This document shows, in pieces, positions 1 to 8,369 of a DNA stretch of 64,000 nucleotides (position 1 is the first letter of the stretch; each line of letters opens with the position of its first letter). The DNA lies in the NCBI GenBank assembly GCA_015152515.1, contig SUTV01000001.1:186001-250000 (forward strand), written 5' to 3'. This stretch comes from Cyanobacteria bacterium SIG29 (GTDB lineage: Bacteria > Cyanobacteriota > Vampirovibrionia > Gastranaerophilales > Gastranaerophilaceae). The notes beneath the pieces are model-generated. The model ran no database searches, was not told the origin of the DNA, and saw only the letters and a list, made by a program, of their open reading frames with translations. Both the position numbers and the translations under genes were made by a program.

Positions 1-1869
1 TGGATTATGAGCTGAATATGTATCAAATCTAGATACACCAAGCTCATCTTCTGTATTTGCTTTTTTAGCAATATATGGAGAAGTTAAAATTCCTAAAAGA
101 TTTGTTGCCACAGGTAATGTTTCTAACGGAACATCCATTGCGTGTTTTAAAATATAGTCTTCTGTATAGTAATCATTTCCTAAATATGATTCTGGATTAA
201 TATCAGAACGAGTATCAGCATCATCAATCAATCTAGAATGATAATCACCATTTATTACAGCGTTAATTACTTCTGAATCAACAACATCTAGAGTTGATTT
301 AGGTAACTGACCAGCTGCAACTAATGCTTTAATTTTTGTAGAATACATAGATGGACTAACTGAACCTAACTGATTAGAAACATATTCTAATTGAGTATCA
401 CTTGATAATTTAGTCCAATATTTTCCAGAATTTAAAGCATAATCTCTAACAGCTAAAGCACCTTTCTCAAAGTCTTCTTTTGCTGATTGTTTCATATATT
501 CAGGTAATTTAGCGAATCTTTCATTATCCTTGTCAGCTCTATAAAAATTCAATTTGGCAATATCTACATTGCCATCCCAAACTTCAAGCCCACCTGCTGC
601 ACTTTTATTTACAACATTGAAATTTGTAAAATTAGCAGCTTGTTTAATAGTTTCAATATCAGATAAATCTATTTTGCCTTGTTTTTTATAAATTTCACTC
701 ATATTTCTAGAAAGCTCTGATGGGCTAACTTCAAAATAGAATGGATATACAGCATCATCATGTCTCGTAATATCATAAATATTATCTGTATTTTTATTAT
801 CATATGTTGTTAATCTAGCAGGAGAATTTGAAGCTTTTTGTTCATCACTAGCTAATCTATCATCATAGAATTGAATATATGTTGGTTTAGATGCATCATA
901 TTCTGGATTTTTTGTTTGTAAACTACCAGCAGAAGTTATAACAAATGGAGCGTTAATAACTTTCATTCTTGTGTAATCACATTTATCAGGAAGTACACCT
1001 AAAGAAATTTTTTCTTCTGCTCTAAATAAATTTTTAGAGAAGGAATCAGAACCTTTTCTTAATAATTCAGATAAGTGAATACCGCCAAAACCTTCATTAA
1101 CTAAAGCAGCATCAGCTACCCAGTTAATACCATGTTTGCAAAGTTCTTCTTGTAAAGTTTTAAATTCTTCTTCTGTACCTAGATTTGGAGCAACTCTATA
1201 TGCATTTTCTGTCCAATATAAGTGAGATGAAATAGAATCTTTTGTAAAAGGAGTACCTACAATTCTTTTTACACCTTCTTTTTCAAGTTCTGGTAATCGT
1301 TCGATAATACCATAGAAATTACCACCCAATTTATTTGCATGGTTTCTAACACTTGCTAAAGCTTTTGCTCTTAAACTATCTGCATATGTTGGTTTGCCAT
1401 CTTGATTAATAATTCCAGGATAATATTCATCTGGCATTATTAATTGCATTGGTCCATTTTTATTAATTGTTGCACGATTGTTTAAAACAACGTTATATTT
1501 ATTGTCTTGATTGTTATCAAAAATACCAATAACACTACCATTATCAAAAGCATATGATTTTTTGCCAGTTGTTTTATCTGTTAATTTAAATCTATAAGCA
1601 AAACCTTCTTTAGATGTAATATCAGGAATTGAATCAACGTCTACATCTATTTTGCCTTTTTCTAATGGAAAAGAAGTAACTTTATCTGAAACGCTAAAAT
1701 TTCCTTTATTATCTTTTTCTAGATTATAAAGCTCTACTTCACAATTATACTTTTGAGTATCATATAAATAAAAGAAGCTATGTGTTTGATATCCAAATTT
1801 ATCAAGCTTTTTATTATGCCCAGAAAATGTTAATTTTTGAGGATTTATATTACTTCTTTTAATATTCAC
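1..1869 (-). CDS. GH13-like (alpha-amylase fold) protein, degenerate, C-terminus outside window
   Basis: The frame is open from a GTG at 1869 to the window edge (623 codons, no stop). An AAGGAG ribosome binding site lies 6 bases before the GTG. Around residues 185-250 the reading resembles the first part of a GH13 barrel: a SSHLYWTENAYRV block, then LGTEEEFKTLQEEL, then KHGINWVADAALVNEG where active enzymes have DxVxNH. Later WDGNVDIAKLN resembles the family's W-G-x-x-D-x-x-x-LN block. I cannot find the GFRxD or catalytic Glu motifs in the visible part, so activity is doubtful. The N-terminus reads MNIKRSNINPQKLTFSGH and shares the F-x-G leader seen on other orphan proteins here. The fold assignment is moderate; a non-catalytic glucan-binding or structural role is possible. 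Confidence 0.6.
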   Translation of the reverse strand, partial: MNIKRSNINPQKLTFSGHNKKLDKFGYQTHSFFYLYDTQKYNCEVELYNLEKDNKGNFSVSDKVTSFPLEKGKIDVDVDSIPDITSKEGFAYRFKLTDKTTGKKSYAFDNGSVIGIFDNNQDNKYNVVLNNRATINKNGPMQLIMPDEYYPGIINQDGKPTYADSLRAKALASVRNHANKLGGNFYGIIERLPELEKEGVKRIVGTPFTKDSISSHLYWTENAYRVAPNLGTEEEFKTLQEELCKHGINWVADAALVNEGFGGIHLSELLRKGSDSFSKNLFRAEEKISLGVLPDKCDYTRMKVINAPFVITSAGSLQTKNPEYDASKPTYIQFYDDRLASDEQKASNSPARLTTYDNKNTDNIYDITRHDDAVYPFYFEVSPSELSRNMSEIYKKQGKIDLSDIETIKQAANFTNFNVVNKSAAGGLEVWDGNVDIAKLNFYRADKDNERFAKLPEYMKQSAKEDFEKGALAVRDYALNSGKYWTKLSSDTQLEYVSNQLGSVSPSMYSTKIKALVAAGQLPKSTLDVVDSEVINAVINGDYHSRLIDDADTRSDINPESYLGNDYYTEDYILKHAMDVPLETLPVATNLLGILTSPYIAKKANTEDELGVSRFDTYSAHNP

Positions 1870-2063
1870 TTTTTACTCCTTTTCATGCAGAAAATCTATA
1901 TTAGTCTTAATTCACCTAAAAGGTTTTTCTTGCTTTATTAGACATAATTTGTTAAGAATTTTTTACATTTTATTAACAATCACTATTGTAAAAAATTTTA
2001 ACAATAAAATAAAGAGATAACAATTCCGATTTTTTCATGTTTTAAGACTAAAGTGGAGACAAT

Positions 2064-2354
2064 ATGACCAATATTATAAATTCCCATTTATCCAATAATA
2101 ATAACGCTATCCCAGCCAAACGTATAAATTCTGACAATAAACCTGTTAGAAATGTTGGTGTAATTAGCGTGCCAGATCAACTACCAAAATATACAATAGA
2201 TAAGGCATTACAAGAAAAAGATACTTTTAGAAAAAATGTACTAGCCGATAGTTATCAAAGAAGAAATAATCAAAAAAAGAAAAAAAATATTTTCAAAACA
2301 CTTGTATTCATAGGACTTAGCGCAATTACTATTGCAATGTGTAAAAATATTTAA
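2064..2354 (+). CDS. Small protein with C-terminal membrane anchor
   Basis: This 96-residue protein is not recognised. The first 70 residues are polar and rich in Asn and Lys, with no clear domain. A lysine-rich stretch (about 68-76) precedes a single hydrophobic segment at about 78-93 (TLVFIGLSAITIAMC), which fits a tail-anchored membrane protein with its N-terminus in the cytoplasm. A GTGGAG ribosome binding site lies 6 bases before the ATG. It is followed 65 bases later by the degenerate PHP protein on the same strand and could be co-transcribed with it. The divergent neighbour at 1869 shares the 194-base intergenic region, which must hold both promoters. Confidence 0.6.
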   Translation: MTNIINSHLSNNNNAIPAKRINSDNKPVRNVGVISVPDQLPKYTIDKALQEKDTFRKNVLADSYQRRNNQKKKKNIFKTLVFIGLSAITIAMCKNI

Positions 2355-2419
2355 ACCACATAACAAATTTTATTTTTTTCATACTTTAGAAAAATACAAC
2401 TTTTCATCTCGGAGAAATA

Positions 2420-3865
2420 ATGTCAATTAAAATCCATCAAAATATCCCTGTTAATACATATAAAATACAAGAACACAAACCAAGTTCTTACTATTTTGTT
2501 GAACAAAAAAATGACACATTTACTCCATCTTTTACAAGCACAAAAAAATCATTCTTTAGTAAATTATTTGAAACAAAGGCACCAACACCTACAAAACATA
2601 TATCAAGAGATGTTAAAGTTACACAATATGCAAAAGACTTATCAGTTGGTTTAAAAGAAAAACTAGAAGTAGATCTTCCACCAGAAAATTTCGCAAATAT
2701 TTTAACTCCAGATGAATTTAATAAATTACTTAAAACTTTTAATGAAAATAGTTTTAATTCAAAGCCAGAAAATATAATGTCTGGCGTATATGTAGCTGAT
2801 TTAGATTATGTGACTAATTTTTCAACTGGGAAAGAAAATATCTTTGATATTCTAGCAAGAGTAAAAGAATTAGGCGATACATATTATGCTTTACATAAAA
2901 GACCTTTTATTTTTGCTATTACAGATAGAGATTCTTTAGAAGGTATTCAACACGTAATTAAAATGGTTGCAGAAGACCCAGATACATACGAAAATATAAA
3001 AATTTTACCAGCAGTAAAATTATCTTTTGCTCACGAAGCCCCTACTTCTAAAATCGGTTTCGAAAATAGCGAAATGTTAGTTTATGGAATAAATCCATTT
3101 GATGATAATTTAATTAATTTTGTAGATAAAGTAATAGCAAATAGAAAAGAAATGGTCGTAACATTCATTAAAAAAGTTCACGAATTATACCCAGAATTTT
3201 CTTATAATGTTATCGAATTTGCAGAACAAAATAGATTAAAATACTCAAGAGATTATTCAATATCTAATCTTTATTGGCGTGCAAGAGAATATGCTGAAAC
3301 AAAAGGTGATACAGCCATTAGAAGTACAAGTATTCCACCTCAAAAAATATTAGAAGAAGCATCTTCTATTATTGACGAACTTGATGAGATTTATACAGGT
3401 TCTAATCAAGGTTCAAAACCAATTTATGGAACACTTCTTGATGAAAAATCTGATGTAAACCAAAGTATTAAAGATGTATTTTATCAATTCTCTACTCACA
3501 AAGAGAAAGAGACTGGTAAAATTGTATCTACTGCTGAAAACTTAATCGAAGAAATGATTGATTGCGTAGATAAAAATTCTGGTGGAAAAGCTGTAATGGC
3601 GTTATCTGCTCCTTTTTATCTTTCTCATTATTTTGAAAAAAGTAATTCAAAAGAATTTAACAATGTTGTTAAATTTATAAAAAAACTACAAAAAGGTTCT
3701 AAAGGAATGTTATGCGCCTTCGAATCAGTAGTTCCAAGCTATAATATTGATAAAGGTCTTGATAAAAATAGAGTAGAAGAATTTAACAACTTCATTAGAA
3801 GGTCAACTGATTTATATGAAGTTGGCGGAAGTTTCGCAGACGCTTTTTACAGACCTAAATTTTAG
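2420..3865 (+). CDS. PHP-fold protein with all recognisable metal ligands lost
   Basis: The 481-residue protein follows the PHP phosphoesterase pattern from about residue 122 to the end, but without its metal-binding residues. VADLDYVTN (125-133) stands where PHP proteins have DLHxHT; AITDRDSLEGI (166-175) replaces ITDHDTxEGI; ILPAVKLSF (195-203) matches the GxELS strand; GGKAVMALSAPF (388-399) replaces GGxxVLAHPF; and YEVGGSFADAF (466-476) replaces the GGSDxHG ending. The spacing is preserved, so the fold is probably intact and hydrolysis lost. Residues 1-120 are a unique polar region beginning MSIKIHQNIPVNTY, with TPSFTS at 35-40, possibly a weak version of the local leader motif. CGGAGAA precedes the ATG. 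The last 11 bases overlap the convergent TPR gene. Confidence 0.65.
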   Translation: MSIKIHQNIPVNTYKIQEHKPSSYYFVEQKNDTFTPSFTSTKKSFFSKLFETKAPTPTKHISRDVKVTQYAKDLSVGLKEKLEVDLPPENFANILTPDEFNKLLKTFNENSFNSKPENIMSGVYVADLDYVTNFSTGKENIFDILARVKELGDTYYALHKRPFIFAITDRDSLEGIQHVIKMVAEDPDTYENIKILPAVKLSFAHEAPTSKIGFENSEMLVYGINPFDDNLINFVDKVIANRKEMVVTFIKKVHELYPEFSYNVIEFAEQNRLKYSRDYSISNLYWRAREYAETKGDTAIRSTSIPPQKILEEASSIIDELDEIYTGSNQGSKPIYGTLLDEKSDVNQSIKDVFYQFSTHKEKETGKIVSTAENLIEEMIDCVDKNSGGKAVMALSAPFYLSHYFEKSNSKEFNNVVKFIKKLQKGSKGMLCAFESVVPSYNIDKGLDKNRVEEFNNFIRRSTDLYEVGGSFADAFYRPKF

Positions 3866-4730
3866 AATTTAATTTATAGGTTAAAATAACATCATTTCCT
3901 TGTTCTGAAACATAAAGAACATCGTCTTTAATGTACATAAAATATGGTCCAGCAACTTTTTCCATAAATATACTAACTTCACCACTTTTGGTTATTTTTA
4001 GAATATTATCAGCATCATAATTTGCAACATAAATGTTATCATAATCATCAATTGCCAAACCAATAGGACCATCAAGCAAATAATCTTTTGCAAAATTTGT
4101 TCTATTTTTATTTTTATCAATTTTTACAATAGCATTGTCTGTATAACTAGCTACAAACAAATTTCCATCAGAATCAATAACCATGCCAGCTGGTGAGTTA
4201 AAATCATCAATTATTACTTTTTTATGTTCTTTTGCAGTTGAAATTTTAGCACGTTCAATTTTATTTTTTTGAAGTTCAAACATTTCTTGTGCATCTTTTT
4301 TCAACTGTTGAGCAACATAATAATAATCATAATCTTCAGGAATATAAGAAACATATTTAATTGCTAAAGCATAATTTTTTCTGTTATAAGAAATTTTTGC
4401 AACTTGCAAAATAGAATCATAGTCATGCGGGTTTAATGCTAAAAGTTTCACATATGAATTATAAGCTTCATCATATTTTTTTTGAAAAACATAAATAGAA
4501 GCAATATTATAATAAGCATCAGCTAACGCTGGATTATATGATAATGCTTTTTTAAACACATCAATCGCTTCATCATATGATTTAGATTTTACTAAAGAAA
4601 CACCTTTTTGATACTCTTTATTCGCAAGTTCAATATTGTCTTCATAAATTTCTTCATCATACGCAAATGCTGTAATTCCAGCACCTGCAAAGATTACTAA
4701 CACTATAAAAAATAATATTTTTCTTATCAT
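3855..4730 (-). CDS. Exported TPR and NHL-repeat (beta-propeller-like) protein
   Basis: The 291-residue protein starts with a signal peptide ([20 protein letters not shown], cleavage probably near AFA, residue 23). Residues 30-130 hold tetratricopeptide repeats (KGVSLVKSKSYDEAIDVFKK, then ADAYYNIASIYVFQKKYDEA). After a charged linker, residues 170-291 hold NHL-like blades: GMVIDSDGNLFVASYTDN, GLAIDDYDNIYVANYDAD, FMYIKDDVLYVSEQGND. There are only about three blades, too few for a closed propeller, so it may pair with a partner or be shortened. Its ATG overlaps the gatA stop by one base (TAATG), so the two genes are translationally coupled. Role unknown; it probably acts in the periplasm as a protein-binding scaffold. 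Confidence 0.7.
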   Translation of the reverse strand: MIRKILFFIVLVIFAGAGITAFAYDEEIYEDNIELANKEYQKGVSLVKSKSYDEAIDVFKKALSYNPALADAYYNIASIYVFQKKYDEAYNSYVKLLALNPHDYDSILQVAKISYNRKNYALAIKYVSYIPEDYDYYYVAQQLKKDAQEMFELQKNKIERAKISTAKEHKKVIIDDFNSPAGMVIDSDGNLFVASYTDNAIVKIDKNKNRTNFAKDYLLDGPIGLAIDDYDNIYVANYDADNILKITKSGEVSIFMEKVAGPYFMYIKDDVLYVSEQGNDVILTYKLNSKI

Positions 4731-6208
4731 TACACCAACGTCTTTAAAGGAATACTATAATCAAATTGTACAGCTTCTTCCAACTTAAAGGCAACATTTA
4801 ACAATTTGTTTTCATTTAAACAATTTGCTTGTAGTTGTAAACCAATAGGCATACCAGTTTTATCTAATCCAACAGGAATATTCATCGCTGGAATTCCTGC
4901 CAAATTCGCAGTAATTGTTGCAATATCTGTTAAGTACATGCTTAATGGATCTGAAACTTTTGAACCAATATCAAAAGCAGTATGAGGGCATGTTGGTGAA
5001 ATTAATACATCTACTTTTTCAAATGCATTATCAAAATCTTGTTTTACCAATCTTCTTAATTGTTGAGCTTTTTTATAATAAGCATCATAATAACCAGAAC
5101 TTAGTGCGTATGTTCCAAGCATAATTCTTCTTTTAACTTCATCACCAAAGCCTTGAGCTCTAGTTTTAACATACATTTCATATAAAGTTTCAGCATCTTG
5201 CGCTCTATAACCATATTTAACACCATCGAAACGCGCCAAGTTTGAACTTGCTTCAGCTGTTGCAATTACATAATATACAGCAATTGAATACTTAATTAAT
5301 GGCATTGAAATTTCAACTATTTCTGCGCCTAAAGATTTATATGTTTCTATTGTTTTATTCATTGCATTTGCAACATCTTCAGTTAAACCTTCAGAACATA
5401 ATTCTTTAATATAACCAATTTTAACGCCTTTTAAGTCATTTCTTAAATCTTTTGTAAAATCAGGCGCAACTTGATTTAAAGAAGTTGAATCTTTTTCATC
5501 ATGACCTGCGATTGTATTTAATAATAAAGCACAATCTTCAACAGATCTGCCAAATGGTCCTATTTGGTCAAGTGATGAAGCAAACGCAATTAAACCATAT
5601 CTTGATACTCTACCATATGTAGGTTTTAAACCAACTAAACCACAATAGCTAGCAGGTAAACGAATACTACCACCAGTATCTGAACCAAGCGCAATAGTAG
5701 CTTCGCCAGCTGCAACTGCAGCAGCACTACCACCAGAACTACCACCAGGCACTTTATTTAAGTTCCAAGGATTTCTAACAATTTTTGTAGCAGAGTTTTC
5801 ATTACTTGAACCCATCGCAAATTCATCCATATTTGCTTTACCAATAATTGGAATTAAATCTGCTTTTAATTTTTGTGTAACTGTAGCATCATATGGAGAT
5901 ACAAAATTAGCTAAAATTTTGCTTGATGCAGTAGTTTTATATGATTTTAAATTTATATTATCTTTTAAAGCTAACGGAATACCAGCCAAAGGTGCTAATT
6001 CTTCACCATTTTTTATTTTTTCATCAACTTTTTTAGCAGTTTCAATTGCATATTCTCTTGTTAAAGAATTATATGCACCAATTTGTTCTTCAACTGCATC
6101 TACTTGATTATAAACAGCTTCAACCAATTCAACAGCACTAACTTCTTTATTTAATAATGCTTTTCTTTGTTCTGATGAAGTTTTTGAAATTAATTCACGA
6201 ATATCCAC
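4730..6208 (-). CDS. gatA: Glutamyl-/aspartyl-tRNA amidotransferase subunit A
   Basis: GatA is the glutaminase subunit of the GatCAB complex, which converts Glu-tRNA(Gln) and Asp-tRNA(Asn) to their amide forms. The amidase signature is complete: lysine in GIPLALKDN (about residue 82), serine in GGSSGGSAA (about 157) and serine in [11 protein letters not shown] (about 181) form the Ser-cisSer-Lys triad. I chose the GTG at 6208 because GAGAGG lies 7 bases before it; the ATG at 6223 sits at the ribosome binding site. The resulting 492 residues match the family. The gene is divergent from ruvB and coupled to the downstream TPR/NHL gene. gatB and gatC are not in the window. Confidence 0.96.
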   Translation of the reverse strand: MDIRELISKTSSEQRKALLNKEVSAVELVEAVYNQVDAVEEQIGAYNSLTREYAIETAKKVDEKIKNGEELAPLAGIPLALKDNINLKSYKTTASSKILANFVSPYDATVTQKLKADLIPIIGKANMDEFAMGSSNENSATKIVRNPWNLNKVPGGSSGGSAAAVAAGEATIALGSDTGGSIRLPASYCGLVGLKPTYGRVSRYGLIAFASSLDQIGPFGRSVEDCALLLNTIAGHDEKDSTSLNQVAPDFTKDLRNDLKGVKIGYIKELCSEGLTEDVANAMNKTIETYKSLGAEIVEISMPLIKYSIAVYYVIATAEASSNLARFDGVKYGYRAQDAETLYEMYVKTRAQGFGDEVKRRIMLGTYALSSGYYDAYYKKAQQLRRLVKQDFDNAFEKVDVLISPTCPHTAFDIGSKVSDPLSMYLTDIATITANLAGIPAMNIPVGLDKTGMPIGLQLQANCLNENKLLNVAFKLEEAVQFDYSIPLKTLV

Positions 6209-6259
6209 GTTATTACCTCTCATGCTCTTTTGTAAATATTATAAATTAAAGAAACTTTT

Positions 6260-6288
6260 TTGTAACTTTTTTGGCATAATGTTATTAT
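6260..6288 (+). promoter_or_regulatory. Sigma70-type promoter for ruvB
   Basis: TTGTAA at 6260-6265 and TATTAT at 6283-6288 are separated by 17 bases in the 109-base gap between divergent gatA and ruvB. The predicted start site near 6295 leaves a leader of about 23 bases with AAAGGA before the ruvB TTG. Assigned by eye from consensus. Confidence 0.45.
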
Positions 6289-6317
6289 ATTTAAACAAAC
6301 AAAAAAGGATTTATATC

Positions 6318-7379
6318 TTGGCAATTATTTCAGATGACGACAATAACAAATATGAAAAACCAATAAAAAATGAAGATACTACTGCGCAAGAAACTTCATA
6401 TGATATGTCATTTGAAGCAAATATTCGCCCAAGACATTTTGATGATTATGTAGGTCAAAGCGCATTAAAATCAACTTTAAAAATATCTATTGAAGCGGCT
6501 AAAAAAAGAGAAATTCCATTAGACCATATTCTATTTTATGGACCACCAGGCTTAGGTAAAACCACCTTAGCCTCAGTTATTGCAACAGAAATGGACGCGA
6601 ACATAAAAATAACTTCAGCCCCATCTTTAGAACGCCCACGCGATATTATCGGAATTTTAATGTCTTTAAAAGCTGGTGATGTTTTATTTATTGATGAAAT
6701 TCATAGACTTAACAAAATTTCAGAAGAAATTTTATATCCAGCAATGGAAGATTTTTACCTAGATATGACAACAGGTAAATCTCAAACTTTAAAATCAATC
6801 AGAATACCAATACCAAAATTTACATTAATTGGCGCAACAACAAAAGCTGGCTCTCTATCAAGCCCATTAAGAGATAGATTTGGTATTATTCACAGACTTG
6901 AATTTTACACACAAGAAGAACTTACAAAAGTTATTCAAAGAACAGCTAATATTTTAGAAATTGATATTGAAGAAAAAGGCGCACAAGCTATTGCAAAACG
7001 TTCTCGTGGAACACCAAGAATTGCAAATAGACTAGTTAAAAGAGTTAGAGATTACGCTATTGTAAAATCAAATGGCATTATTGATGAAAAAACAGCAAAT
7101 AATGCACTAGATATTTTACAAATAGATAAATTTGGCTTAGATAATACAGACCGTTCACTATTAGATATCATTGCAAATAAATATAATGGTGGACCTGTTG
7201 GTATTGAAACTTTGGCAACAGCATTAGGTGAAGATGTTAAAACAATTGAAGATGTTTATGAACCATATCTAGTTCAACAAGGCTTTTTACAACGCACACC
7301 AAGAGGCAGAAAAATAACACCTTTTGCTTGTAAATGTTTTGACCTTAAAAATATAGATTTTCAACAATCTTTATTTTGA
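6318..7379 (+). CDS. ruvB: Holliday junction branch migration helicase RuvB
   Basis: RuvB is the hexameric AAA+ motor that works with RuvA to move Holliday junctions. Walker A is [11 protein letters not shown] (about residues 75-85), Walker B is LFIDEIHRL, sensor 1 is [19 protein letters not shown], and the C-terminal winged helix includes [15 protein letters not shown] and [13 protein letters not shown] place the start at TTG 6318 because AAAGGA lies just upstream and because 353 residues then fit the family. The reading frame continues upstream to 6222, but that part overlaps gatA, is lysine- and phenylalanine-rich, and has no homology to RuvB. The last 9 bases overlap the convergent ankyrin gene. 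ruvA and ruvC are not nearby. Confidence 0.96.
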   Translation: MAIISDDDNNKYEKPIKNEDTTAQETSYDMSFEANIRPRHFDDYVGQSALKSTLKISIEAAKKREIPLDHILFYGPPGLGKTTLASVIATEMDANIKITSAPSLERPRDIIGILMSLKAGDVLFIDEIHRLNKISEEILYPAMEDFYLDMTTGKSQTLKSIRIPIPKFTLIGATTKAGSLSSPLRDRFGIIHRLEFYTQEELTKVIQRTANILEIDIEEKGAQAIAKRSRGTPRIANRLVKRVRDYAIVKSNGIIDEKTANNALDILQIDKFGLDNTDRSLLDIIANKYNGGPVGIETLATALGEDVKTIEDVYEPYLVQQGFLQRTPRGRKITPFACKCFDLKNIDFQQSLF

Positions 7380-8144
7380 TAAAATATTCACAATATCTGC
7401 GTGATTATATTTTAATGCAATATCAAGCGGGTATAATCCTTCGTTATTTTGTATTTTTTTGTCTGCTTTATTCGCTAACAAAACTAAAACTGTTTGAGTT
7501 TGTCCATTTTGACAAGCAGTAAACAAAGGTGTTTCACCTAAATTATTTTTTATATTAATATCTGCATCATGTGCAATTAAATTCTTTAAAATTGATGCAT
7601 TACCATTTTGTGCCGCATAATATGTTGGTGTATTTCCTTTATTATTTTGCAAATCAATATTTGCTCCAACAGAAATCAAATAAGATGCCATATCTTCTTT
7701 TTGTGCATAAACAACATTTTTTAATGGTGAATCTCCATACATATTAACACTATTTACATTAGCTCCATTTTGAACCAATAATTTTGCCATATCCATGTTT
7801 TCATTCATTGCTGCATAATGCAAAGCAGTATTTCCAACATCTGTTTTTAAATTTACATTTGCACCTTGCTCAACCAATCTAGTAGCAAAAGGTAAATTAT
7901 TTTGAATACTTGCCATAATTAATGGAGTAAAGCCATATTTATCTTGAGAATTTATATTAATAGTTGAATGTAAAAACAAAGTAAAAGCTTTTAAATGGTC
8001 ATCTTGAACAGCTTTAATATAACCATTTACATTGTATTTATAACCAGTTCTTTTTACTTCTTTTTTATAATTATTATTGCCAGCAAAACATACATTCATT
8101 GGCAAAATTAAAGCACATAAAATCAATAAAATTATTTTCTTCAT
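7371..8144 (-). CDS. Exported ankyrin-repeat protein
   Basis: The 257-residue protein begins with a signal peptide ([21 protein letters not shown]). Six to seven ankyrin repeats of about 33 residues follow, seen in the recurring G-x-T-P/A-L-x-x-A and L-(I/L)-x-x-G-A-(N/D)-(V/I)-(N/D) pattern, for example [40 protein letters not shown] and [20 protein letters not shown]. The likely location is periplasmic or outer-membrane associated. Ankyrin arrays bind proteins; no catalytic domain is present. The gene is on its own, divergent from the B12 riboswitch, and its 3' end overlaps ruvB by 9 bases. Confidence 0.85.
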   Translation of the reverse strand: MKKIILLILCALILPMNVCFAGNNNYKKEVKRTGYKYNVNGYIKAVQDDHLKAFTLFLHSTININSQDKYGFTPLIMASIQNNLPFATRLVEQGANVNLKTDVGNTALHYAAMNENMDMAKLLVQNGANVNSVNMYGDSPLKNVVYAQKEDMASYLISVGANIDLQNNKGNTPTYYAAQNGNASILKNLIAHDADINIKNNLGETPLFTACQNGQTQTVLVLLANKADKKIQNNEGLYPLDIALKYNHADIVNILSK

Positions 8145-8212
8145 TTAATAATTATAATTTTTTTTTATAAATTACGCAATTTTTGATTTGAAAAATATTT
8201 TATATAAACAGG

Positions 8213-8240
8213 TTGACAAAAAATAAAAAAGTGTTAATCT
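8213..8240 (+). promoter_or_regulatory. Promoter of the B12 uptake operon
   Basis: A perfect TTGACA at 8213-8218 and TAATCT at 8235-8240 are separated by 16 bases. Transcription would begin near 8247, directly ahead of the cobalamin riboswitch. This is the clearest sigma70 promoter in the window. Confidence 0.75.
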
Positions 8241-8249
8241 AAAAGAGAA

Positions 8250-8366
8250 GTTATAGGGAAACTCCTCAAACGAGGGACTATGCCGTAGCTGTGAGGGAAG
8301 ATTTAAAATCTTCTGGAGTCAGAACACCTATTACTGTCTGGTATTACTTGCGAGCACGAGGTGAAT
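8250..8366 (+). ncRNA. Cobalamin riboswitch
   Basis: The leader shows the ordered sequence blocks of a cobalamin riboswitch: TATAGGGAAACTCC near 8254, an internal block ACTATGCCGTAGCTGTGAGG (8277-8296) in the place of the CCCGCCACTGTGA core, a variable hairpin GAAGATTTAAAATCTTC (8297-8313), and GGAGTCAGAACACCTATT (8315-8332), close to the family's GAGTCAGGACACCTGCC. It is compact, like the shorter type II class. The ribosome binding site GAGGTG of the receptor gene lies at its 3' end (8359-8364), so ligand-dependent hiding of the site would shut translation. The gene behind it is a TonB receptor followed by a B12 transporter, which supports the call independently. Confidence 0.88.
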
Positions 8367-8369
8367 TTT

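Noticed and set aside
6222-6317. Longer RuvB beginning at ATG 6222
   Set aside because: The region overlaps gatA and holds the promoter; TTG 6318 has a ribosome binding site and gives the family length.
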